Source: Linanthus parryae
Lineage: Eukaryota > Streptophyta > Magnoliopsida > Ericales > Polemoniaceae
Direction of reading: 5' to 3'
Assembly: GCA_023055425.1 (NCBI GenBank)
Contig: JALGPY010000001.1
Location: 139,959,368 to 140,023,367, forward strand
Length of the DNA: 64,000 bases
Shown here: piece after piece, positions 50,320 to 60,915 of the stretch
How positions within the stretch are numbered: position 1 is the first letter of the stretch
Layout: each line of letters starts with the position of its first letter
Position numbers and translations under genes: made by a program
Notes under the pieces: generated by a model
Database searches by the model: none
Seen by the model: the letters and a program-made list of their open reading frames with translations, nothing else
Told to the model about the DNA's origin: nothing

Positions 50320-51923
50320 GAATTCTACAAAAGGAAAATATGCAAGTTTTAGTATTTGTGAATTTTTGACTATATTCAATAATGGCTAGTTTATCAAATA
50401 TAGCTCCCACTATTTTTCTACGGATTAATAACCCTCAAGATATTAATGCGGAAAATATCCTTATATTTTCTAGTGGGCCAAGATCCATGTTTCATCTCCT
50501 TATGAGCTTGCTTTGGCAAGTCACCCATAATTTGACTACTTTAGGTAGGAACAATTCCAATTGCATCCCTTATGCAACTCTTGGTTCAATTGAGAAAATA
50601 ACTCCTTATTTATCCATCCATATGGATAATCCCAATTGATTGCCTCAAGGTTTCTTAATCATTTTAATAGTCTAGTTGTGTTCAACCTCTTATTTAAACA
50701 ATTGCACATTACTAGCTTGTGTCATCGCATTCCATCATTATGAACCAAGTCGCCATGCTTTGGCACGCACGAACTTGATAAATCATGATGATAATGAGTG
50801 TTTAAATAACGAGAAGGAAGGAACACAATATTTGAATTTTGAGGGATTTTAAATTCAATTTTTAATTGTTTTGTTGATCAAATATCAACTAATCTATCTA
50901 TTTGAGTTTGGGCACAACTCCAAATAATAGATCTGGGTTGTCTAATTATCTTATTATCCTAATTGCATGCATCATCCATACACCAACCACAAAATAATAA
51001 GACAATAAAATAAACAACCACAAAACAAAATAGAACGTGATGTGGATATGACCTTTTTTAAACTAAGAAAATTCCAAGCCAATGAAATTTTCTATGAACC
51101 CTAAAAGCAAACACATCTCCATGCGTCTTCATCTTTTGGTCCATCCTTCATAGTCATGTGGAATGCTCCATGCTCCATCTTTTGTGGCTTCTTTTGGCTT
51201 TGGGCTTCTGTTCTTCAATCTTGACTAACAATCTACTTTATCTCGCAGGCCATAAAACCCTAATTAATTATTATAATTAATTGATCTGCTCGCAGGCCGT
51301 AAACCAAACCACAAAAATTAAACATCCACAACAAACCACATCCTAAGGCCATATCCAATCACCATGCGAATTGCACATAAACAGTTAAAATTCAATTTTA
51401 ACGCGCTTGATCAATTTTAATTGATTTTAGGATATTCTAGGGTTAAAACGGTCCATGGGGCCCAACAATCTAATTGCCCGGGCCTAATAAGAGAACCGCA
51501 AAGGCGTTGGGCCGGATGGCCCCTAGCCCAAGCGGCTAGGCCGCGGGCTAGGGCTGCCCCGGCCCCTAGGCCGAGCCTTTCTTGGGCGGAAAACAAGGAG
51601 GGGCTGTCCCTAGGGGGGCCCGAACCTCTTTTGGGAGTTGTTTCCAAAACAACTCCCTTGCTTGGTGCCCAAGTTTGGTTGTTTCTGTGTATGGGAGGAA
51701 CTCCTTCTTCCCCAAGGATGCCCAAACTCTAGATCCAAGATCCTAAAATTTCTTAAACTCACTAATTCATGCATCTAATGCAAAAACTAGATCTTGTTAT
51801 GATATATTATTGACAAATTGCATCATATGCTTGATTTGTCTTGTTTTACGCGATAAACAACAATTTTAAGGCGTAAAACTATCAAAACGTAACACATAAA
51901 CCACGTTTATGCTCTACGACCTG

Positions 51924-51937
51924 TGGCTCTGATACCA
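51924..51937 (-). other. Primer binding site of the copia element
   Basis: The minus strand reads GTGGTATCAGAGCC directly after the LTR end CCCTACA, complementary to the initiator tRNA-Met 3' end as in most plant copia elements. Confidence 0.85.
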
Positions 51938-51938
51938 C

Positions 51939-53329
51939 TGTAGGGTTTTGATTCATGGATGCGCAACGGAAACACAAACAATCATAACCCATGCAAAACC
52001 CTCCAAGGATCACAAGTCAAAAGACATAACGATGGTAAAGGAAGAAATGAATTGTGTCACGTTCTCTATAGTTGATCCACGCCTAGAGTTGAATACTAGA
52101 TCTTCCAATCCTTGGTGCTAGCCCGGAAAAAGGAAGAGGAAGAAGAATCACGCAAAACGAGACGAAACAAGGAGGTCTCGGGCCTCCTTGTGGCCGACAG
52201 GGACGGGCAGCGAGCAAGGGGGGGGGGGGGGGCTCCTCTTTGCTTTCTTGCTCTCTCCTTTTGTTCTCTCCCACTCAAGTTATGATCAATAAGGTCATAA
52301 GTGTGGCAAGGAAGGAAGGAGTGTCCTTTATATAGTCCAACAAATCCTTGCCAACTACCTAAAGGACCTATTCTAGTCCTACTAGAATTCAATTTAGTCC
52401 CTTCCTTGCAAATTAGTCCCTACTAAGTTTGCAAGGTATTGCAAAGTGATCCTTATAATTAATTAATCCTATTAATTAATTCCCAAATCTAGTTCAACTC
52501 TATATAGCGTGTGACCCCATAGGTTCTATCTAGTTGGTAGCAACAATTTGCTAATATGGAGCAGTTTCTAGCAAAATATCCATTCCAGCCAACTAATAGA
52601 ATAGTCATCTTGACAAACCTTGTACAAGTAATTGTCTCATCCCTTTGTCTCTATATCCGGATTGGACACGAGACATATAAGTCACACTCGTATATCCAAT
52701 CCATAGTTTCTCGTTCCATGGGAATATCCTTATTCGTGCAAATAACATCAATATCCCATATTGATTTATTTGAGTATGGCCAGACATTCTATAAGCACTA
52801 TCCCTCGAGTGGCCTAGGATATTTGCTCCCGTTATGTGGGAGGGAAAAATTCTATCTACGTCTACTACGATCTCTAAGCTTGCTTCTTATTGTATCCGGT
52901 ACACGCCTTTATAACTACCCAGTTACGGTGTAGCGTTTAACGCTACCAAAATCTCAATATTCCACAACTAGAATATCTAGCGACTTCAAGTCTAAGGATG
53001 ACAATACCATTGCACCACGAGAAGCGCTTGTGACTTATCATAACGTGTATGTAGCCTTCTCGGATATGGGTCAATTCAGTGCGCCATTACCCTTAATGAA
53101 CACCTATGTGTTGGATCATGATATCTCAATATCAATCCAACCCCATACCAGTCTATAGATGATCGTCCCATTAATCATTATACTGGACTAGGGATATTTA
53201 AGATAAACAACACAATTGTAAATCTAAGGACTTCATTATATTAAATATCCAATAAATAATAAAATGAATTTTCTAGCCACAAATAAATTCATACTAAACT
53301 AGATTGCCTCTAGGGCATCTGTTCCAACA
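51939..53329 (-). repeat. 5' LTR of the minus-strand copia element
   Basis: 1391 bp, partner of 44924-46354. It carries a 15-base G run (52218-52232) where the other LTR has an ordinary mixed sequence, and lacks 40 bp present there. Confidence 0.92.
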
Positions 53330-54640
53330 TAAGTACACTGAAGAGGCTGATACTCGCGAAACAAAGTCCAAGAAATGATACTGGAGACCGAAAAACTTTG
53401 GAGAACTTGATCAAAGTGCACTGAAGAGGCTGAATCTCGCAAAAGGGAGTTCAGAAACGGCTTCAGAACGCCGAAAAACGTTGGCAACCAGTCTGGGATG
53501 ATCTAAATCTCTAGCGAAAACGATCGAAAATGGGCGGCCGAAGCTCGCGGGTCAAACTAGCCGAGAACCAAGCCAAGAGTGGGGCTGAGCCGGCAAGGAA
53601 GCCCTCAATACGGTGGGAAGCCAAGTGGCTGGGAAGGAAGCCGCGACAACAAGTCGGCTAGGTCTGAGCCGAAGCGGAAGCCGACGATTGGAGGTGACTC
53701 GTTTGAGCCGTGCGGAAGCTGACGATTGGAGGCGGCTCGTTTGAACTGTGCGAAATCCGACGCTAGCTGCTGAGCTGTAGTGGCTGAAAGACGCGCCGAT
53801 CAGAGCTTCGGGTTAGGAGGAGCGACCTGGCGCGTGGGCGACGGCTGGCGAAGCTTTCAAGACTTTGAGAAGCGCGTGGAGGCACGTCTGAAGTTTGTTC
53901 ACCGGGATTTTTTTGCGATCGTGCTCGAAATTGAATTACGAGTTGAATGGTAGGAAAGTTGAGATGAACCGATCACTGTACGGTTTTCAAACTAAGAGCA
54001 GTCTGTGGGTTTCGATTTGGATCGAAACGAAGAGCGTATTTGCGGATGAAATCAACTAGCAATTTCAGCAGGCGGCTAGTGAGGGATGGTGCTGATCGGC
54101 GGTGATGTTGCCGGATCAACTGTAGTGGCGTGGGGACGATTAGAAGAAAAAGAGAGCTGGAACCCTAGCTCTTATACCATGTGAGAGGCTGAAAGAGTCC
54201 CTGCCAGGGCTCGCATTTTATTCATCAATATATAGCGTATTTACAACATAAAATTACATTTAGTCCTACTTATTACAATACTATAACTAATACATATGAC
54301 TTCCCCAAGGAGGGGTGTCTTTGTCTTTGTGGGTAATGAAGAATTAAGGAGTTGCAGAGACCTGGGCTAAACTGCTTTCACTTTCTTTACAAATACATAA
54401 GAAATAGAAGAGTATTTTACGTAAAGTAATGAATCATTTGGCTCAAAAGTAACTCGGTCAATAAAGTTCACACAATCTGTTGCCAAGCCATGCTATGCCC
54501 CATCATAAATGTATTTTTTTTCACATTTCTAATAATGTTCTTGTACAGATTCAGGAGTCCATGATGAGGAGGAGATCAAAGGAGGTGTTTAAACAAACTG
54601 CTATGTGTTGTTGCTGTTATCAAGACTTGTAGATTGAAGA
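53330..54640 (-). mobile_element. Remnant of an older copia element: leader, primer site and LTR start
   Basis: At about 54167-54180 the minus strand reads CACATGGTATAAGAGCTAGGG, an LTR end followed by a primer binding site resembling that for initiator Met. 53330-54166 is leader-like sequence without ORFs. LTR sequence runs to the right of 54180 for an undetermined distance. The 44924-53329 element appears inserted into this older one. Confidence 0.5.
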
Positions 54641-55283
54641 CTTGTATTTGGAGCACCTAGCTCATCTCCAAATAATATTATTTCCTCTTGAAGGGCTGGT
54701 CTCAATTTGGATCCCTCTGCTTGTATATATACTGAGAATTTATTGTTTTGCTACCTTAATAAATGGTTTTGTCTACTTGGGCACGGATAGCAATATCTTC
54801 TGGTGGAGCCTTAGTTTCAGCTAATGTTGGATGGGGTGATGTTTGTACCAGGCTAACCAAATGATATGGCGTGGCTGCGTGGTGAGTAGGCCTGTCAATG
54901 GGTCAGAACCGACCCGGACCGAAATACAAAAGACTGGAACCGAGATACCCAAACCCAGAACGAGACCTATGGAACCACACCCCCACAGACCCGTCCTTTT
55001 TCCGGTTCCGTTATGGGTATACCCATGAGAACCGAAAGGTCCCGTTTGCATCTCAATTCGAAAAATTAATGTGACTAGTTTGTCTCCTCTGTTTCATCAC
55101 AACTAGTTCCTAGAATCTTCTCACAAGTTTCATAGAATCTCTCTTCGCTAATCACGTCTATCTTGTCACAGTTACTTAAATCTCTCTCCCACTCAATTTT
55201 CGAAATAGATCTCCATCACTTCCTTCAATCTCTTCTAACTATCTCTTTACTACTTTGACAAAAAATCTCTCTCTATTACGACT
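54641..55283. other. Unassigned region with one hAT-like terminus
   Basis: At about 54887 TAGGCCTGTCAATGGGTC followed by ACCCGGACCG words resembles the left end of the hAT elements at 14233 and 56025. No matching right end was found before the LTR at 55284. Otherwise nothing recognised. Confidence 0.35.
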
Positions 55284-55761
55284 TGTTAGAAAACGATGCG
55301 GAAGCGATGATACCACTTGTTAGGAATCAAGAAGAGTAATAAGACGAATAAGAGGATGAAGAACAACACAACGATATAATGTGGTTCACTAGTTTTTAGG
55401 CTAGCTACATCTACGGACCAAGAAAACCAAGTTTATTGATGAGAGACCAATACAATCAACCACACTTATCAATAGAAGAGTCCTACACCCATATATAGGC
55501 CTATACTACTGACTTGTGCCCAAAGCATCGCCCAAAACGTTGCCAAAACGAAAAAGGAAACAATTCCAAAAAAACTTATCAATCCGGACTAGGTCGCACG
55601 ACCTACTCAGACTAGGTCGCACAACCTAGTAGGTCTCACGACGTACTCAATAGGTCGCACGACCTAGTTACAAAACCCAATTTCAACAACTTTGATTCCC
55701 TTCCTCCTTTGCTCATTGCTTCGCTAATTCAAGCTAGTGTTTTGATCACCAATTCATAACA
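55284..55761 (-). repeat. LTR of the non-coding element (expanded copy)
   Basis: 478 bp. At about 55595-55675 it contains about four copies of an imperfect palindrome (ACTAGGTCGCACGACCTAGT), whereas the other LTR has one. This explains the length difference. Confidence 0.85.
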
Positions 55762-56024
55762 AACGAACACGCCAATTTTGGTTGCACCTCCAACAATCAA
55801 ATTCAAAGTGCTCCACCCAAATCGAAACGATCAACCAATCAACCGATAGGAATACATCCACTATGCGCCACAACAAGCGCGTCTTTGCGTCTCAACAAAT
55901 GCATAGACTTGTGTGTCTCAATTAACAAACCTTAATGCACCATGACAGAGTGCATCTCCCAATGTTGTTACAATGACACTTAACGATAAAAAGTGTCCAT
56001 CAATCAAGTCATGCCAATTGCGCC

Positions 56025-56580
56025 TAGGGATGGAAATATGGTCCGATCCGATTTGTGATCCGAGCGATCCGGACCGAATGGATCGGATCCGAATCCGATC
56101 CAATTGAAAATGGATCGGATTTGGATCTGGAAAGCCAGATCCGATCGGATTTGGATCTGGATTTGGATCTAAGGGCAGATCCACCGGGTTCCGACCCGAT
56201 CCCATCCGACGTATATGTGTGCTTTACAAATATATTCATATTACCTCCACACTTTCACTTCCAAGAAGAATACATTAGTAATTCCAACCTACAAAGCTAT
56301 TTCTATTGTGTTTTAGGCTTCATAACTTGCGAACATGCCTTAGCGTATGAAATACTGTTTATTGTATTTTATTGCAAACCCTAGCCGGATCCGATCCGAC
56401 CACGTATTAAATGGATCTACGGATCAAATTTGGATCAGCTGGATGAAACCCGATCCGATCTGATCCGAATCCGGTGATGATCCGAACGGATTTGGATCGG
56501 ATCTGGATCCCATTTCTCCTAGTCGGATCTGGATCGGATCTAGCCTGATCCGATCCAGATCCGACCCGTTGCCATCCCTA
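56025..56580. mobile_element. hAT-type MITE rich in GGATC words
   Basis: Ends are TAGGGATGGAAAT and, reversed, TAGGGATGGCAACGGGTC. A perfect 8-bp target duplication, ATTGCGCC, flanks it (56017-56024, 56581-56588). Both subterminal parts are built from GGATCCGATC/GGATCGGATCTGG repeats. No coding capacity. It is nested inside the non-coding LTR element. Confidence 0.9.
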
Positions 56581-57008
56581 ATTGCGCCGCCTTTATACCG
56601 CACCAGACGCCAAACGAGACACGCCCAATAACGTGCCAACAACCACTGCGTGCACATTAACACGCCCCGAATCAATACATGCCCAGTAACATGTAACCAA
56701 ACAATTCGCGCTCAATAACGCGTCACCAGTCAATTGTGTGCCAAAAAGACACATCAATTGCTCCATGCCACTAGCCAGATCCGCCAGTTGACCTGATCCG
56801 TCTCCACCTTGACTTGAATCCTCCTAGCGGCCCAAACAAGATTGCTCCATGTCGATGCTCCAACTCTTACGAGTTCTTGCAACGGATGGACCCGATTGAG
56901 ATCCACACGCCCAATGCTCCACGTCGGAAGCCCGATTGCATGGGAACGCCAATTGCACGTGAACCTCCAAATTTGCGCTAGAATGCGCGCCAGATGCTCC
57001 ATGGCAAA

Positions 57009-57078
57009 GAACCCGATAGCTCCCACAATAAGGAACCCGATAGCTCCCACAACAAGGAACCCGATAGCCTCCCAATAA
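57009..57078. repeat. 24-bp tandem repeat, about three copies
   Basis: GAACCCGATAGCTCCCACAA units start at 57009, 57033 and 57057 inside the non-coding LTR element. Confidence 0.85.
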
Positions 57079-57201
57079 AGGCTTGGTGTGGTGGGTGTAT
57101 CAATAATACCCTCATCAACACGAAATCTCTTCATCCCAAACGAATTCGCCATCACTCCTCACCAACAAACCCTAACCCAACAACCTGGCTCTGATACCAC
57201 T

Positions 57202-57618
57202 TGTTAGAAAATGATGCGGAAGCGATGATACCACTTGTTAGGAATCAAGAAGAGTAATAAGACGAAGAAGAGGATGAAGAACAACACAACGATATAACGT
57301 GGTTCACTAATTTTTAGGTTAGCTACATCCACAGATCAAACAAACCAATTTTATTGATGAGAGACCAATATAATCAACCACACTTATCAATAGAAGAGTC
57401 CTACACCCATATATGGGTCTATACTACTGACTTTTGCCCAAATCATCGCCCAAAACGTTGCCAAAACGAACAAGGAAACAATTTCAAAAAAACTGCTCAA
57501 CCCGGACTAGGTCGCACGACCTAGTTACAGAACCCAATTTCAGTAAATTTGATTCCCTTTCCTCCTTTGCTCGTTGCTTCGCCAATTCAAGCTAGGGTTT
57601 TATCACCAATTCATAACA
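57202..57618 (-). repeat. LTR of the non-coding element (short copy)
   Basis: 417 bp, partner of 55284-55761, adjacent to the primer binding site at about 57186-57201. Confidence 0.85.
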
Positions 57619-57775
57619 CTAGTAATCATGTTCCTCTCTCTCAGGTAATTATCTCTTCTTCATCCCTCTATCTCCTCAATTTTCAAATTAAAATTCTATT
57701 ACTTCCTTAATCCCCTCAAACTAGATGTCAGTAGCAAGGGAGTACTCTCTTTAGCACCCTGAAGTTTAGCTCCTA

Positions 57776-58113
57776 AGGGCTTGTTTGAACCAGCTGAAAA
57801 TCTCAATAATCAGCTGAAAATAATCTGAAAAGAAAATCCAATTTAACTGAGAATCACAATCTGTTTGGTATGAGTTGAAATTATAGATCACTAACTTGAT
57901 CCATTTGACAAAATTTAAAGAACTCTAAAGTCAAGCAATTGAATACACCTATTTATAACTGAACTATGATTATGTTAATATAAAAAAATATCCAAATTAT
58001 ATTTTCTGAGATTTTCAGCTGCATAATCCCTAATTTTAGAGATTTTACAATTGCACATAGATTATTTTATCTGCAGATTATCAGATTAAAATCTACAATT
58101 ATAACAAACAAGA
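57776..58113. mobile_element. hAT-type MITE
   Basis: Begins GGGCTTGTTTGAACC and ends AACAAACAAGAT. Internal sequence pairs loosely (CAGCTGAAAATCTCA near the left; GAGATTTTCAGCTG near 58010). It is related to 44122-44325 and probably 20961. No exact 8-bp duplication was identified. Confidence 0.55.
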
Positions 58114-58800
58114 TTGTTAAAAAGATACCGTTTTAATCCAACGGCGATACCAAATATAGAAGTGAAGTAGATTTAATGATTTTCCTGTAACGTGAATTCT
58201 TGTTTAATGAAAACCATGACTCATCCCCAAAAAAAAATCATGTCAAGTTTCAGTACCTACTGGTCTAGTTGGTGGGAGGCTTTGGCTATACATCTCTGTC
58301 GTGGTTTGTCAAGTTTTCAGCCCAAACTCGTTAACAACATGATAAATTGAACTCATACATTCTTCAACAAGATAAAATGAACTCATAGATCATGGATCGT
58401 ACTGTATACATCGATGTGCTTCTCTACAACACGGATTTTTCGTTTATGAATTCATGGAGTTGTGTGTTTGTGACCTTTGTTCAATTTTATACATCTAAAC
58501 ACGGTGTCGTTCACGACCAATCTCTAATACCACTTAATAGTATCTGAGCTCAGATATAAAAGTTTCAGCGAAGACCACGGGAGTAAGAACGGTTCGTGAA
58601 AGAAAAGTCCGGTGAATTTTCTGGAAAGAGAGGAAGATATTTCATTCATAACGTGTGTCACGTACGATTACATAGCTGCATTTTAGAATAGCTCTTGGGG
58701 TCTAAAACCTAATACTTGAAGTAAATACAGGGTCGAATACGAATTACAGTAACGCGTAATCTGTACTAACGGCTCTTCCACGTGTCGTATCCTGGCAGAA
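58114..58800. other. Intergenic region upstream of the F-box gene
   Basis: CTCTAATACCACTTAATAGTATCTGAGC at about 58520-58550 resembles a degenerate primer binding site next to an LTR edge, so a solo copia remnant may lie here. Nothing else recognised. Confidence 0.3.
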
Positions 58801-59991
58801 AGCCCCAATTCTCTTCCGAATGGGCGAGAAAGAACCCTAATTGGAGATAGTGACTTGCTAGGTAGAGAGAGTATCACGAAAATCGCCGTTCCAGATTGAA
58901 GATTGAAGATCGTTTCTGTCCACAACTGTGTTCCTGCTTCACTAGGTAAGCAAGTTCGTCGAATTATTCAGTCAATTAAGCCAGCTTTTATTTTCGAGCT
59001 TACAATTTCTATCACTATGAGAGAGATCTGTTCAGAGTAGAAAACTAATCTATGTCTGGGAATTCAAATCTCCCAAAGCAAAACTGCAAATGGTTCACTC
59101 TGTATTAGTTTCAGACGACCAAACAGCTGCTTCATTCGAATTAAAATCGGCAAATTTAAACCCCAGAATCTGAAAATCAAGCAACGGAGATACCCACAAA
59201 TCTCTACGAGTTGAGAAAAATTGAAAAAATAAATAAAATACAGATGGCTTTCACTGAAAGGGTTCCAAATCTATAGGGAGAGGGAAAGTATTTGGAACTA
59301 TAGATTATCGTTGTCTGAAGGGTTATGGATTTTCGCCCCTAAATTTGCTTCTGCTATTTTCGGTACTTTTGCGACTTCTCATTACAGTACATTGGTGTAA
59401 TTAATACTGGTTATTTGCTTCTACTTCTAGGAATCCTGTGGTTGACTTAGGGTTTGTTAATTGTTCTTCAGAAATCGAAAATTGGTCTTTACCTTATTGA
59501 AAATGGTGCCAATATTTGAGAAGAGCTGCTGAAATGTGACATTGTTTATCTGAATAAGCCAAAACACCTGCTGAAATGTGACATAGTATTATATGTATTG
59601 ATAAACTTATCCTACTAGTGTGCTTCTTTAAAAAAAAAAGGTGCAGGAGTAGGGTTTTGGTCTTTCTGGCTCTCTCTGTTGTTTATATTAGCCTATTAAC
59701 TCTGAAATTTTTAAGAATACAAGTGGCACACTCAGATAGTGGTCTGCAAACCCCCAATCTTGGTTCATGGATTCTTCAAAATCAACCCCAAGTGGCATAA
59801 GAAACTGTTACTGTTCTTGGATTGATATTTTTCCCTAAATTTGAATCTGCTTTTTTCTGTACTTTTTGCAACTTCTCATTACAGTACATTGGTGTAATTA
59901 CTAGTTAATTGAATCGTTAATTGCAAGGGTTTCCATCAGATTTTGATTAATGATTTTGGGGTTGTGAATTTATGAGTGTTGGTTCATGCAG
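58801..59991 (+). promoter_or_regulatory. F-box gene 5' leader exon and leader intron
   Basis: A leader exon (about 58850-58945) ends ACTAG|GTAAG. The intron runs to TTCATGCAG at 59991, just before the coding exon. ORFs in this interval are short and unconvincing. Confidence 0.5.
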
Positions 59992-60006
59992 ATTGAAGAT
60001 CGTTTG

Positions 60007-60915
60007 ATGGATTCTTCTTCCTCAGATCAGGTCCAGAAGAAGATGAAGGAGAAGATGATGGAGGAGACGAGCGGAGAAGCTTTAACGGAAGAGTTGGTCG
60101 ATGAGATCTTGTTGAGACTGCCCGTGAAGTCTCTGATGCGGTTCATGTCTGTCTGCAAGCGCTGGTACTCGCTAATCATCTCTCCTAACTTCATATCCAC
60201 ACACAGCGACCGTAGTAACAAGAAGAACGTCTCTGTGTGGCTCTCTCGCTATGATTATACCGATGACACTCCTCATGCTCCTGGACCCAGTACAATGCAT
60301 GTCACTCCTATCACAACTTTCCTCACTTTCGTATTCGGCCAAGATCTCGCCGAAGAATACATAAGGCTGCAGGTGTTTTATCCTTTAGGAGAAAGATTGT
60401 TGCGAACTGCTGACATCGTCGTGGGTTGTACCAAAGGAGTAGTTTGCTTGTCGCTCTCGGGACTCCCCCAAAGTTATGCCCTTTGGAACCCTGCCACTAA
60501 ACAGGTTAGGCAAATTGGTGGTGCCCCGATGGATGATCCACGTGCAAGGTATCTGGATGATTCAGGTGAAAGGTTTCTTGGCTGTTATGGCTCTGGAATT
60601 TGCTTCGACCCCTCCACTCATTCTTTTGTGGTGGTACAAATTGCGTTGTCTCTTACAGCAGAAGGAACAAGCGTTAGAGTCAATGTATTCTCCACTGCTA
60701 CTGATACCTGGACGGAGAAGAACACAGCAGCGCTTCCTTATTGGTTCAAGTTCAGAGGCCTTTATTCTACTCCCTCCATATGTGCAAACGGGTGGATGCA
60801 TTGGCTCGCTCCTCTCTTCCATCCTTCTCCGAATACTAGTTGGATGCACGTGCGTTGCACGTGGGGGTACCCTTTGTTCGTTGGGTTTCATAAACATAGT
60901 AGTGAATATTTGTAG
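60007..60915 (+). CDS. F-box protein (F-box associated domain type), C-terminus truncated by a Helitron
   Basis: I chose the ATG at 60007 because the in-frame ATG at 59986 overlaps the likely intron acceptor. After an acidic/basic leader comes an F-box (ALTEELVDEILLRLPVKSLMRFMSVCKRWYSLI, given here as landmarks LVDEILLRLPVKS and CKRWYSLI), then an F-box-associated region (GVVCLSLSG, YALWNPATKQVRQI, GICFDPSTHSFVVV, NVFSTATDTWTEK, NGWMHWLAP). Such proteins are substrate adaptors of SCF ubiquitin ligases. The frame enters a Helitron-like terminus at 60836, so the last about 26 residues are transposon-derived. The product is about 302 residues, shorter than usual for the family (about 350-420), and is probably a truncated gene. 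Confidence 0.75.
   Translation: MDSSSSDQVQKKMKEKMMEETSGEALTEELVDEILLRLPVKSLMRFMSVCKRWYSLIISPNFISTHSDRSNKKNVSVWLSRYDYTDDTPHAPGPSTMHVTPITTFLTFVFGQDLAEEYIRLQVFYPLGERLLRTADIVVGCTKGVVCLSLSGLPQSYALWNPATKQVRQIGGAPMDDPRARYLDDSGERFLGCYGSGICFDPSTHSFVVVQIALSLTAEGTSVRVNVFSTATDTWTEKNTAALPYWFKFRGLYSTPSICANGWMHWLAPLFHPSPNTSWMHVRCTWGYPLFVGFHKHSSEYL

Larger units (their letters stand above)
44924..53329 (-). mobile_element. Nearly full-length Ty1/copia retrotransposon, minus strand, defective
   Basis: LTRs lie at 51939-53329 (5') and 44924-46354 (3'), starting TGTTGGAA and ending CCCTACA on the minus strand. The 5' LTR is followed by an initiator-Met primer site (TGGTATCAGAGCC), and a polypurine tract (GCAAGTGGGAGAC) precedes the 3' LTR. 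Flanks GAAGT and TAAGT look like a 5-bp target duplication with one change. Gag and pol (protease, integrase, RT, RNase H in copia order) are present but carry several stops and frameshifts. The LTRs differ by a 40-bp deletion in the right copy and scattered substitutions. Confidence 0.92.
55284..57618 (-). mobile_element. Non-coding LTR retrotransposon (TRIM/LARD-like)
   Basis: Direct repeats at 55284-55761 and 57202-57618 start TGTTAG and end TCATAACA on the plus strand. On the minus strand the right one is followed by CAAGTGGTATCAGAGCCAGG, with a primer binding site. The interior (about 1.4 kb) has no gag or pol and contains a nested hAT MITE and a 24-bp tandem repeat. The element would depend on proteins from another element. 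The flanking five bases (CGACT/CTAGT) do not match well. Confidence 0.8.
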
